The position numbers were made by a program, and so were the translations under genes. Of a stretch of DNA of 64,000 bases, positions 31,972 through 39,553 are shown piece by piece; within the stretch, counting starts at the first letter, position 1; the number at the start of each line of letters is the position of its first letter. Source of the stretch: Myxococcales bacterium 68-20 (GTDB taxonomy: Bacteria > Myxococcota_A > Polyangia > Polyangiales > Polyangiaceae); contig MKVQ01000016.1 of assembly GCA_001899635.1 (NCBI GenBank), positions 217,178 through 281,177 of the forward strand, given 5' to 3'. The notes below the pieces were generated by a model. That model made no database searches, was not told where the DNA came from, and worked only from the letters and a program-made list of their open reading frames with translations.

Positions 31972-32838
31972 CTATCGCGTCTTCGGCCGCGACGCCGCCC
32001 CGCGAGGCGTGCGACTCTTTGCGGGGACGCGACGCGAGCGCGCCGCGCGCGCCACCTGGGCCGCGTGCAACCTCTCGGTCGCCGCGCGGAACCTCTCCAT
32101 CGGCCGGAGCGTCCCGTGGACTGGCGGGAGCGCCTCGATCGCCTCGACCGGCGGGCGCGTCGCCTCGACCGGCGGGGGCGTCGCTTCGGCTGGCGGGCGC
32201 GTCGCTTCGACCGGCGGGCGCGTCGCCTCGACCGGCGGGGGCGTCGCTTCGGCTTGGAGCCGCTCCTCCGCCGAAGCGAGCTGCTCGAACCGCGCGTCGA
32301 GCCGCACCGTCAGCCGGAGCTGCTCCGCCGTGATCTCCACCGACGAATCAGCAACCGTGAGCGCGAACGCGCGGCTGGGAACGATCCTCGTCGAAAGGGC
32401 CCAACGTCGGGAGAGGGCGCGTGCGAGGTTCCACGCAAGCTTGTTGCCGTACTGTGCGAGACCCTTCTGCACCGCCTCGACGATCCTGTCGCCGACGATC
32501 CCGGGAACGCGCTTCAGGTCGACGTTCTCGAGCACGGGCTCGAACGCGAGGACCTGCGAGCCTCCGCGCGTGGCGATCCGCGGCGCGACGAGGACCTGCC
32601 AGGACTGAAGCGTAACCGGGATGCCAACCCCGGCGATGTCCCACGACATCTGCGCGGCGCCGCGGATCCGGAGCCCTCTCCCCGGTACGAGCTCGATCGC
32701 ATGCGGGCGCGTCACGGTCATGGACCGGCCCCGGCGCTCGTCGATGACCACGCGCAGCGGCGTGATCGACTCGACGAGCAGCGCGAGCTCGTCCCTGGTC
32801 ACTACGGCGGAGAGCAACATCGTATCGAGCTTGGCCAC
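31972..32838 (-). CDS. Unrecognised protein with proline-rich heptad repeats
   Basis: This 288-residue protein starts at GTG 32838. The first ~190 residues form an ordered-looking domain with alternating strands and helices (SAVVTRDELALLVESITPLRVV, MSWDIAGVGIPVTLQSWQVL, FEPVLENVDLKRVPGIVGDRI). A family I cannot name. The C-terminal ~95 residues are low complexity: about five copies of EAT(R/P)PPV, then a Pro/Arg-rich basic tail. It is the last gene of the minus-strand gvp operon, 108 bases after the GvpA-fold gene, and converges with gvpL. The heptad tail recalls that of GvpJ, so a shared scaffold role is possible. Confidence 0.6.
   Translation of the reverse strand: MAKLDTMLLSAVVTRDELALLVESITPLRVVIDERRGRSMTVTRPHAIELVPGRGLRIRGAAQMSWDIAGVGIPVTLQSWQVLVAPRIATRGGSQVLAFEPVLENVDLKRVPGIVGDRIVEAVQKGLAQYGNKLAWNLARALSRRWALSTRIVPSRAFALTVADSSVEITAEQLRLTVRLDARFEQLASAEERLQAEATPPPVEATRPPVEATRPPAEATPPPVEATRPPVEAIEALPPVHGTLRPMERFRAATERLHAAQVARAARSRRVPAKSRTPRGAASRPKTR
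32141..32245 (-). repeat. 21-bp coding tandem repeat, five units
   Basis: Five consecutive 21-bp units starting at 32141, 32162, 32183, 32204 and 32225 vary around GCCTCGACCGGCGGGCGCGTC. On the minus strand they encode EATRPPV/EATPPPV heptads. A sixth, degenerate unit follows. Confidence 0.88.
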
Positions 32839-32946
32839 CGGACATGCCCGGTGGCGGTATGGCGATCTGCGAGGTCCGTGCCTGCGACGAGCCGCGGTGA
32901 GACTCGGGGTGGCCGCCGTGGGAGAGCTCGGCCCCCGCGCAGGTCG

Positions 32947-33171
32947 TCACCGCTTCGGCGACACCCTCGCGCCGAGCGGCTCCTCTTGCGCGCTCACCTT
33001 GAGTGAGCCGGTGGAACCCACGACGAGGTTGAGCTGCAGCCGGATGAGGTCGACGTCGGCCACCGAGATCACGATGTCGCCCGCAACGACCGCTCCCTTG
33101 CCGAGCACGCGGTCGAGCGCCTCGACGAGCGAGACGTTGCGGTTGTCGTCACGCAGCAAGGGACCGCTCAC
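32947..33171 (-). CDS. GvpA-fold minor gas vesicle protein (GvpJ/GvpM/GvpS type)
   Basis: This 74-residue protein has the GvpA-like core: NVSLVEALDRVLGKGAVVAGD and VISVADVDLIRLQLNLVVGS. Which member of the J/M/S group it is cannot be settled without a tree; the core resembles actinobacterial GvpS. The chosen start is GTG 33171, one base after the ATPase stop, with AAGGAGA as ribosome binding site. The longer frame to 33336 lies inside the ATPase gene and has shadow composition. Minor GvpA-fold proteins are thought to cap or nucleate the vesicle cone. It is translationally coupled to the ATPase gene. Confidence 0.8.
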   Translation of the reverse strand: MSGPLLRDDNRNVSLVEALDRVLGKGAVVAGDIVISVADVDLIRLQLNLVVGSTGSLKVSAQEEPLGARVSPKR

Positions 33172-33172
33172 C

Positions 33173-35143
33173 TCATTCTCCTTCCGCGTAAAGCGCCGCG
33201 CCGAGCTCCGTGAGGCGCTCGAGCCCTCGCGGTTCACCCTGCCTGCCCACCGCGATCTGCCGCACGTCGGGCAGCATCTCGCAGAGCCTCCCCCGCACGT
33301 GCTCTTCCTCGCGGCGCCTGGCGCTGCACGAGGCACACGCGCTCGCCGGAGTGACCATGTTGACGAACAGGAGCGGCGCGTCGATCCCGAGCCTGCGGCA
33401 GCTCGCTAGAAGGTCTTCCGTCTCGGCCAGGGCCATCGCGGTGGGTATGGTGACCACGTAGAGAGCGGTAGAGGCGGGGTCGGCGAGCAGGCGGCGGAAC
33501 CGGCGCAGCTCCTTCGAGATCGCGACGAGGCGCTCCGCCACGCGCGGTATCCCGAGCACGGACCTGTATTTCAAGAAGAGCTCGAAGAACGCCTTCAGCC
33601 AGCGATCGACGAGCTCAGGCATCTCGAGCAGGCGCACCAGGTGGCCGGTTGGCGCCGTGTCGAAAATGAAGAGATCGATCTCCTGCTCGGACATGACGTC
33701 CATGGCGCGGGTCAATGCCATGATCTCGTCGAGCCCCGGAGGGGACAGGTCGAATAGGCGTTCCATCACCTCGCGGTCGAACACGAGGTCGAGGCTCCGC
33801 AGCGCCGACGAGAGGAACTCGTCCAGCTCGGTGGCGTACTGGCGTTTGAGCTCCTCGAGCTCGGCTTGCGCGTCGATCTCGAACGCCGTGAGGCCCGGCA
33901 CCACGGCCTTGGGCGCGGCGCCGACCCACGCATCGAGGCAGTCGCCGATGGAGTGCGCAGGGTCGGTCGAGACGAGCAGCGTTCTCTGCTGCGGCCGGGC
34001 ACGCGCGAGGTGGAGCGCTGTCGCGCAGGCGAGCGTCGTCTTGCCGACGCCGCCCTTCCCGGCGAAGAAGAGCATCCGTAGCCCCACTGGCGGGAGCGGC
34101 GCCCTCCCCTCGACGCGCGGCCGGGCGGGAGCAGCGATGCCCGCTGGCGGCGCGGGCTCTGCCTCGAGGTCCAGGACCCGCGCCCCATCCCAGAACGTCT
34201 CGAGCCCATGGGACCCTCGCACCTCGTCCGGGTACCATGGCACGCCCCAGAACGATCGGCTCGCGAGGCGGGCCGGGAGCCGTGCTAGCGCCCTCCGTTG
34301 CTCGGCGGCCATCGCGTCACACACGGGGCACCCGCTCGGCGAGGCAAGCCTGTTGACCACGATCTCGCCGGCCGCGATGCCGAGCCGATCGAGCTCGTCG
34401 AGGAGCCTCTCGGACTCACGGACGCTCAGGGCTTCAGCGAGCAACGTGAGCACGAATCGGCACCGGACGGGGTCCGTGAGGAGTCCGTTGGTCGAGGACA
34501 CGGTCCCGCGGAGATCATCGATGAAGCGGTCGAGATCGTCGGGCTGGTAAACGCCGCGGAAGACCTGGCTCATGTACCGGTGCTTCGCGAGGAGGCTGTC
34601 GAGCGCGTCGATCCAGCGGGTCAGGAGCTCGGGCATGGCCACGAGGCGCAACGTGTGCCCGGTTGGCGCCGTGTCGACCACGATCCGGTCCTCCGGGCTC
34701 GTCTCGATGCGTTTGGCGATCTCGAAGAACGCGATTAGTTCATCCATCCCCGGCAGCGACAGGTCGAGGAGACTGCGGATGTCTTCCTCGTCGAGGAACG
34801 TGCCTCGGGACGCCAGCTCGCGGAGCTTCGGGCCGTTGGCGCGGCGGAACGCGTCCATGTGCTCCGCTGCATCGAGCTCCACGACCTCGAGGTTCGGAGG
34901 CGGGGGGAGCCCGCCGAGGCTGTCCACGAGCGAGTGAGCGGGGTCGGTGGAGACGAGAACCAGCCTCCGATTTGCGTCGAGGTGCGCGAGCCGCAGCGCG
35001 GTCGCCACCGCGCAGGTCGTCTTCCCGACACCGCCCTTGCCCCCGAAGAGGATGAGCCGGAGCTCGGAGGCATGGAGGAAGTCCGGGCCAGAGCGGAGGT
35101 CGACGTCGGCGCGTTCGCGGAGGACCACAGCCGCTCCGCTCAT
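33173..35143 (-). CDS. Tandem ArsA/Get3-like ATPase 2, inside gvp operon
   Basis: This 656-residue protein contains two ArsA/Get3-type halves. Walker A motifs are at 34-43 (GGKGGVGKTT) and 361-370 (AGKGGVGKTT). Switch motifs are DTAPTGHTLRL and DTAPTGHLVRL. CxxC pairs lie at 272/275 (SGCPVCDA) and 603/606 (ACASCSAR), at the zinc-binding position of Get3. The first ~25 residues are an extension. It sits between gvpG and a GvpA-fold gene with a 4-base overlap on one side and 1-base spacing on the other, so it is an integral member of the operon. A chaperone or targeting role for hydrophobic GvpA is plausible but unproven. Confidence 0.85.
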   Translation of the reverse strand: MSGAAVVLRERADVDLRSGPDFLHASELRLILFGGKGGVGKTTCAVATALRLAHLDANRRLVLVSTDPAHSLVDSLGGLPPPPNLEVVELDAAEHMDAFRRANGPKLRELASRGTFLDEEDIRSLLDLSLPGMDELIAFFEIAKRIETSPEDRIVVDTAPTGHTLRLVAMPELLTRWIDALDSLLAKHRYMSQVFRGVYQPDDLDRFIDDLRGTVSSTNGLLTDPVRCRFVLTLLAEALSVRESERLLDELDRLGIAAGEIVVNRLASPSGCPVCDAMAAEQRRALARLPARLASRSFWGVPWYPDEVRGSHGLETFWDGARVLDLEAEPAPPAGIAAPARPRVEGRAPLPPVGLRMLFFAGKGGVGKTTLACATALHLARARPQQRTLLVSTDPAHSIGDCLDAWVGAAPKAVVPGLTAFEIDAQAELEELKRQYATELDEFLSSALRSLDLVFDREVMERLFDLSPPGLDEIMALTRAMDVMSEQEIDLFIFDTAPTGHLVRLLEMPELVDRWLKAFFELFLKYRSVLGIPRVAERLVAISKELRRFRRLLADPASTALYVVTIPTAMALAETEDLLASCRRLGIDAPLLFVNMVTPASACASCSARRREEEHVRGRLCEMLPDVRQIAVGRQGEPRGLERLTELGAALYAEGE

Positions 35144-35472
35144 GTCGCCTTGGCTCCGCCGCCGCGCTCCTCTTCGGTCCCGGCTTCGGTCCCGACCTCA
35201 CCGCTCGGCTCGCCCTCCTTGCGCTCTTCCCCCGGCCCCCCCTCGAGCAGCTTGTTCACGCGATCGAGCTCGTCGAGCAGGACCTGCTCACGAGTGTCGA
35301 ACTCCGCCTCGGTGATCCGCCCGGTGTCGAGCAGCATGTAAAGCTCGCTCAGGTCGCTGGTGGTGCGCTGGCGGCGGCTTTCGAGCTCGGCCTTGGCGGT
35401 CTCCGAGATCTTCTTGAAGATCCAAAGCAGCCCCCTGAAGGGTGCGGCGATGATGTCATCCAAGATCAGCAT
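35140..35472 (-). CDS. gvpG: Gas vesicle protein GvpG
   Basis: This 110-residue protein has the GvpG pattern: MLILDDIIAAPFRGLLWIFK, then a charged coiled coil (ISETAKAELESRRQRTTSDL), and GRITEAEFDTREQVLLDELD. The C-terminus is a Glu/Gly-rich disordered tail. GvpG is an accessory assembly protein that usually follows gvpF. ATG 35472 is used; the longer frame to 35634 lies within gvpF. It overlaps gvpF by 17 bases upstream and the ATPase by 4 bases downstream, confirming a single transcription unit. Confidence 0.85.
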   Translation of the reverse strand: MLILDDIIAAPFRGLLWIFKKISETAKAELESRRQRTTSDLSELYMLLDTGRITEAEFDTREQVLLDELDRVNKLLEGGPGEERKEGEPSGEVGTEAGTEEERGGGAKAT

Positions 35473-36268
35473 TCGGCGCCTTGAGGTGAAGGAGCGCGAA
35501 ATCGAACGGCGGGAATGGACCGGCGTATTCGAGCGCGAAGTGCTCGTCGAAGCGCTTGCCTGCCTCTTGGACCATCGACTCCAGCCCGCCGACGGAGCCT
35601 TTGTCGACCAGACAGGCGAGGCGCGCCAGCTCATTGTCTTTGCGGCAAGGTAGGTGCTTTACGTCACCGACGTGACCGGCGAGCGCCTCTTCGATCTGGC
35701 GTCCGTAGGATTCGCGAATATCCGTCAGGGCTGCCTCGACGGCCTTCCCGAAATCGATCTTTTCCTCGCGCGTCGCGGTGCTCTCGGGCCCGAACAGTTG
35801 GTCGCGTTGCTGCACGAGCTCGGGGTGCTGGGCAAGCAGGTGCTCGAACATGCTGGGGCTCTCGGCCGTGTACGTGAGACGGACGGTCACCTCGGTCTTG
35901 CCGCGAAGGTGCTGAATCTGGTCGATGAGCTCCTGGTGGTGGGTCGAGAGGAGCTTCTTCACGCCCTCGACGCCATCGGCGACGGTGCCGAACGAGAACG
36001 GCAAGACCGCAGGGCTCGTGTCGAGCAAGCGGCTCAGCACCGCCTGGTGCGCCGCAAGGTTCCTGCGCTCGGGCCGAAGCTCCTTCTGGACCTCCAGGTC
36101 GCTGACCACCACCTTGAGGCTGTTCTCGTCGATGGTATAGACGTGATGCTTCTCGATCCCGTCGCCGAGGTCCACTGCGAGGGGCTCTGGGACTATGGCG
36201 TAGAGATAGACACCGGTGCTCGGCTCCCCCGGCTCTGGTCGTGCGCCTTCGGATTGAATGTTGCTCAT
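35456..36268 (-). CDS. gvpF: Gas vesicle protein GvpF/GvpL
   Basis: This 270-residue GvpF/GvpL-family protein has the N-terminal strand STGVYLYAIVPEPL, followed by a predicted regulatory/binding half (NLAAHQAVLSRLLDTSPAVLP). A charged helical region (FGKAVEAALTDIRESYGRQI) and the C-terminal GPFPPFDFALLHL complete it. Residues such as LPFSFGTVADG match the core of the family. GvpF binds GvpA and is required early in vesicle formation. It starts 15 bases after the gvpA1 stop, so gvpA1-gvpF-gvpG-ATPase form one operon. It is distinct in sequence from the gvpL-type gene at 31105. Confidence 0.87.
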   Translation of the reverse strand: MSNIQSEGARPEPGEPSTGVYLYAIVPEPLAVDLGDGIEKHHVYTIDENSLKVVVSDLEVQKELRPERRNLAAHQAVLSRLLDTSPAVLPFSFGTVADGVEGVKKLLSTHHQELIDQIQHLRGKTEVTVRLTYTAESPSMFEHLLAQHPELVQQRDQLFGPESTATREEKIDFGKAVEAALTDIRESYGRQIEEALAGHVGDVKHLPCRKDNELARLACLVDKGSVGGLESMVQEAGKRFDEHFALEYAGPFPPFDFALLHLKAPNADLG

Positions 36269-36283
36269 TGGTGTGGACCTTTC

Positions 36284-36520
36284 TCACGCGCTAGCGGTAG
36301 TCGGCATGGCCGCGGTCGCGGTCGCAGCCACGGCGTCGGCGTACCGGAGATACGTGTCGACCGACGCGATGACGACGCGCGCCTGAATGCCGATAATTTC
36401 GATCCCCACCAGCGAGACCTTCACCCACGCATCGATGACGATGCCCTTGTCCAGGATGAGGTCGATTACCTCCGCTAGGCCTCCGCCGGATGGACCGCCC
36501 TGTCTCTGCACCTGTGCCAC
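36284..36520 (-). CDS. gvpA: Gas vesicle structural protein GvpA (copy 1)
   Basis: This 78-residue GvpA closely matches the usual consensus: [50 protein letters not shown]. The start is GTG 36520, with a strong Shine-Dalgarno sequence (GGGAGG, 6-base spacer) identical in layout to copy 2. It is the first gene of the minus-strand gvp operon, so it is probably the main shell protein, highly expressed and followed by assembly genes. The two copies are also alike just outside the coding sequence, on both sides. Confidence 0.92.
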   Translation of the reverse strand: MAQVQRQGGPSGGGLAEVIDLILDKGIVIDAWVKVSLVGIEIIGIQARVVIASVDTYLRYADAVAATATAAMPTTASA

Positions 36521-36568
36521 GATGACCTCCCTGCTGGGGGCTGCGTGCGCCAGTTCCGCCCCCTAGCT

Positions 36569-36593
36569 GCACGACTTCAGTGCACGGTCGTGC
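36569..36593. promoter_or_regulatory. Inverted repeat upstream of gvpA1
   Basis: GCACGAC and GTCGTGC form a perfect 7-bp inverted repeat with an 11-base spacer, 49-73 bases upstream of the gvpA1 start. The spacer contains CAGTGCACGG, which is also found upstream of gvpA2 (27081-27090). It could be a regulator site or part of the promoter. No sigma-70 or sigma-54 boxes were confidently seen. Confidence 0.4.
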
Positions 36594-36889
36594 CGCTTCG
36601 GTCGAGAAACGAGATGGGTCATGAGTCGCTCACGTACCCTCGGGCCGGACGCTGCAGACCGTGTACCAAGCGGTCGCCGCCACTGCCGCCAGCAAACCGG
36701 TCATTGCGTCCTTCGCGTGGGACAGTGCCACCGTACCGTGGAGTTTCGGCGCGTCGATGGCGAGTCGTCCGCGCGCACGCCCCGGAGGCGAAGAACGTCA
36801 CGTTCGAGGTCGAGACGCACTCGAGGCTTCGGTATCGACGACTGCAAACCGCCTCCAGCGCGTTCCGGCGGACATCATCCATTCGCTTC
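36594..36889. other. Leader region without a clear gene
   Basis: About 300 bases between the gvpA1 upstream palindrome and the transposase remnant. Several short frames cross it, but all have shadow-like Arg/Ser composition. It may include decayed upstream parts of the transposon. Nothing further is supportable. Confidence 0.5.
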
Positions 36890-37143
36890 GCAAGCCGACG
36901 AGGTCGATACGAAGCGTCCTCGTCCGACGGACAAGCGCGTATGGGCGAGCCTGGAGAAGTCGGCGCGTGGGGTCGTTCGCGAGGCCTTCGCCGAGGCGCT
37001 CCGTCGGGATCCGCAGAAGGCGCGCTCGTGGGTCGTGCTCGTCGACGGCGAACCGAAGCAGCTGCGCGTCGTGAAGGCCGAAGCGCAACGCGCTGGCGTG
37101 AAGCTCACCATCCTCGCCCCTCGCCGACATCGTGCGCTTCAGG
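36890..37143 (+). pseudogene. ISKra4-type transposase remnant
   Basis: One frame reads DKRVWASLEKSARGVVREAF, then RDPQKARSWVVLVDGEPKQL and RVVKAEAQRAGVKLTIL. This is the catalytic-core pattern of ISKra4-family transposases, including the VVLVDG strand with its Asp. The match breaks off after TIL, where a frameshift would give ADIVRF in another frame, and it has no plausible start or C-terminal half. The adjacent 37144 gene abuts it. No terminal inverted repeats were identified. It marks past transposition at the right border of the gas-vesicle island. Confidence 0.7.
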
Positions 37144-37524
37144 TCAGCGCTTCGATAGCGCGCGGATCCCCAACACTCCGGCGGCGATCGCACCGAGGCC
37201 GAGTGTCAGCCGGAGCGGGTCGTGCTCGATGACGTCGACCCGATCCGCAAGCATGAGCAACATCCAGCGGCGCGGCTTGTAGTCGGGGATCTCATAAGCG
37301 ATCCGGCGGATGACGCCCGACAGCCCACGCAGCGGTACGGCCGTACCGTAGACCGGTGTGAGGGCACGGTAGCGGCTCTTCGCCGACGGACGACCCACGG
37401 CCTGCTGAACGGGAACGCCACCGACGTCGACGAGCGGCCTCGGCGGATGACGTTCCTCGGGAACGCCAGGACGATTCTCGACGCTGGCGTCGGCGCCCCA
37501 ACCGATGATTCCGAACTGTTGCAT
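37144..37524 (-). CDS. Small conserved protein next to formaldehyde dehydrogenase
   Basis: This is a 126-residue protein starting at ATG 37524 (MQQFGIIGWGADASVENRPG). Its core reads YGTAVPLRGLSGVIRRIAYE and RRWMLLMLADRVDVIEHDP, ending with a hydrophobic helix (LTLGLGAIAAGVLGIRAL). I recall similar proteins beside glutathione-independent formaldehyde dehydrogenases in other proteobacteria, but no function is known to me. It begins 26 bases after the dehydrogenase stop, so it is the second gene of that operon. The C-terminal helix suggests membrane association. The frame extends upstream to 37578 but would overlap the dehydrogenase. Confidence 0.7.
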   Translation of the reverse strand: MQQFGIIGWGADASVENRPGVPEERHPPRPLVDVGGVPVQQAVGRPSAKSRYRALTPVYGTAVPLRGLSGVIRRIAYEIPDYKPRRWMLLMLADRVDVIEHDPLRLTLGLGAIAAGVLGIRALSKR

Positions 37525-37550
37525 GAGAGGTCTCCCAAGCTCGATGGTGA

Positions 37551-38702
37551 TCACGCGGCGTTCGGGACGAGAACGCACTTCATGCAGTCATCGAGCTTGT
37601 GCTGGAACAGGTGATAGAGGTCGGGGGCTGCTCCGAGCGGCCCGCGGTGCGTGATGATGCCCTTCGGCTCGATTCGGCCGGCGCGAATGTGCTCGAGGAG
37701 GTGTGGCAGGTAGCGCTTCACGTTGCACTGCGCGGCACGGAGCGTAATGCCCTTGTTCATCAGCTCGCCCAGCGGAACGAGATTCCACGGCGGGCCATAG
37801 ACGCCGATGGCGACGACGTGACCAGCGCGACGCACGCTCTGTACGGCCCAGTGGAGACCGGTCGGCGAGCCGGCTTGCAGTTTGGCCTTGCCGGTGACCC
37901 TGTCCAGGATCGAACCGGAGGCTTCACAGCCGACCGCGTCGATGCAGACGTCGGGACCGCGACCATCCGTCATCTTGCGCAAGCGTCCGACGACATCGTG
38001 ACCGCCGGCCTCGCGGTAGTCGACGACTTCGGCATTCGCGTATCGGCGCGCGAGCTCGAGACGGTAGTCGTAGTGGTCGACGATGATCACCCGTCCGGCG
38101 CCCATGAGCCAAGCCGACTTCGCGGTGAAGAGACCGACCGGGCCGGCACCGAAGACGGCAACCGTATCCCCTTGCTTGATCGATCCCATCTCCGCTGCTT
38201 GGTATCCGGTCGGGAGGATGTCGGATAGGAAGAGGACATCCTCGAAGTCCATGTCGTCGGGGATCGACATCGGGCCGACGTCTGCGTACGGGACACGCAC
38301 GTACTCGGCTTGCCCGCCGTCGTAACCGCCGGTCGTGTGCGAGTACCCGAAGACGCCGCCAACCAGGTCGTTTGCAGGGTTGGAGCGATCGCACACGCTC
38401 GTCAGACCGCGCTCGCAGAAGAAGCACGTACCGCACGCGATGTTGAACGGAACGACGACACGATCACCGCGCCTGAGCGACTGCACGCCCGAGCCCACCT
38501 CCTCGACGACGCCGGCGAACTCGTGACCGAACGTCGATCCGACCCGAGTATCCGGCACGAGCCCGCTGTAGAGATGGAGGTCCGAACCGCAGATTGCCGA
38601 GCGCACGACCCGGAGGATGATGTCATCCGGATGCTCGATGCGTGGGTCGGGCTTCGTCGTCACCTTGACCCGATTGGGACCGCGATAGGAGAGAGCCTGC
38701 AT
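37551..38702 (-). CDS. Zinc-dependent alcohol/formaldehyde dehydrogenase
   Basis: This 383-residue medium-chain dehydrogenase resembles glutathione-independent formaldehyde dehydrogenase. The catalytic zinc ligands are Cys in RSAICGSDLHLY (~38) and His in STFGHEFAGVVEE (~60). Structural-zinc cysteines lie in CGTCFFCERGLTSVC (~92-106). The NAD site reads VAVFGAGPVGLFTAKSAWLMG (~180-200), and GSPTGLHWAVQSVRRAG is typical of this branch. It would oxidise formaldehyde or small aldehydes with tightly bound NAD. It is followed by the small partner gene at 37144. Confidence 0.85.
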   Translation of the reverse strand: MQALSYRGPNRVKVTTKPDPRIEHPDDIILRVVRSAICGSDLHLYSGLVPDTRVGSTFGHEFAGVVEEVGSGVQSLRRGDRVVVPFNIACGTCFFCERGLTSVCDRSNPANDLVGGVFGYSHTTGGYDGGQAEYVRVPYADVGPMSIPDDMDFEDVLFLSDILPTGYQAAEMGSIKQGDTVAVFGAGPVGLFTAKSAWLMGAGRVIIVDHYDYRLELARRYANAEVVDYREAGGHDVVGRLRKMTDGRGPDVCIDAVGCEASGSILDRVTGKAKLQAGSPTGLHWAVQSVRRAGHVVAIGVYGPPWNLVPLGELMNKGITLRAAQCNVKRYLPHLLEHIRAGRIEPKGIITHRGPLGAAPDLYHLFQHKLDDCMKCVLVPNAA

Positions 38703-39247
38703 GGCGCGGCGTCATGCAACCGGTGGACCTGGTCCCGCAGGCCCAGGCGCTCACATCGAGTCGGTCGAGTCGAGTCGACCTCGACCTCCTCGCGGAGGTC
38801 CTGCTTGCGAGGTGCAGCGATACGGTTCAACAGGGAGCGTAGCGGACTCGGCATCTCGGTTCGCTCGGAACCGAGCTCGACGCCATGCCCGCAGTCCTCC
38901 CCGGCGACGCCCCACGGAAGCGTGCGCTCCGGACCCAACGAGACCTTGCGGTGTGCCGGGAACGTCCTGTGCTGCGCTCGAGGCGTCGACGCGAATCAAC
39001 ATCACGAGCATTCATCGCGACGGATGCTACCCTCATGCACTCGGGGCGGCGCCATGCGATGGCTGGTCAGGGGGATTCCTTCGGTGCGACCTTCGTGTAG
39101 CCGCTCGACGAACGGCAGTCTCGGCGGCGGCTCATCCCCCATCCATCATCCATCCATCGTTCGAGCTCTCCCGCGAGATCTCCGTCCGATACCGACCAAG
39201 AACTCAACCTAGGCGCGAGTTGCGTCTCCCAAACGACGAGGTGACCT
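38703..39247. other. Intergenic region without a convincing gene
   Basis: About 545 bases between divergent genes. Short overlapping frames are present but have Arg/Ser-rich shadow composition and no good ribosome binding site. A CATC-rich simple repeat (CATCCATCATCCATCCATC) lies near 39140-39160. It presumably carries the promoters of the dehydrogenase and the lysine-rich protein genes. Confidence 0.55.
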
Positions 39248-39553
39248 GTGGCTGCGAAGAAGAAGTCTGGCGGGCGCTACGGCAAGAAGGCGAGCAGCAA
39301 AGTGGCGAAGGCGATGGGAAAGCGAAAGCGCGGTTCGCTTCGCTCCGGGGGCTCCGGCAAGAAGGTGAAGAATCAGAAGCAGGCCATCGCGATCGGTCTC
39401 TCGGAGGCCCGCAGCGCCGGCGGCAAGGTGCCCTCGAAGAAGAAGACCGCTTCGAAGAAGGGCGGGTCGAAGAAGAAGACCGCTTCGAAGAAGGGCGGGT
39501 CGAAGAGGAAGACCGCTTCGAAGAAGGGCGGAGCGAAGAAGCGCTCGAAGTAG
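39248..39553 (+). CDS. Lysine-rich DUF6496-like protein with 11-residue repeats
   Basis: This is a 101-residue protein starting at GTG 39248. The middle (KRGSLRSGGSGKKVKNQKQA, then IAIGLSEARSAGGKVP) matches the small DUF6496 domain. The C-terminal third is three copies of SKKKTASKKGG, encoded by 33-bp repeats at 39434-39466, 39467-39499 and 39500-39532. Lys/Ala/Ser-rich tails of this kind occur in bacterial histone-H1-like DNA-binding proteins, so a nucleic-acid-binding role is likely but not shown. Other short Lys-rich members are stress-associated in soil bacteria. It is transcribed alone. Confidence 0.75.
   Translation: MAAKKKSGGRYGKKASSKVAKAMGKRKRGSLRSGGSGKKVKNQKQAIAIGLSEARSAGGKVPSKKKTASKKGGSKKKTASKKGGSKRKTASKKGGAKKRSK

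Noticed and set aside
36545-37282. 245-codon + strand frame upstream of the dehydrogenase operon
   Set aside because: The transposase-like signal is in a different frame (36890-37143). This frame is Arg/Ser-rich and runs antisense into the gene at 37144.
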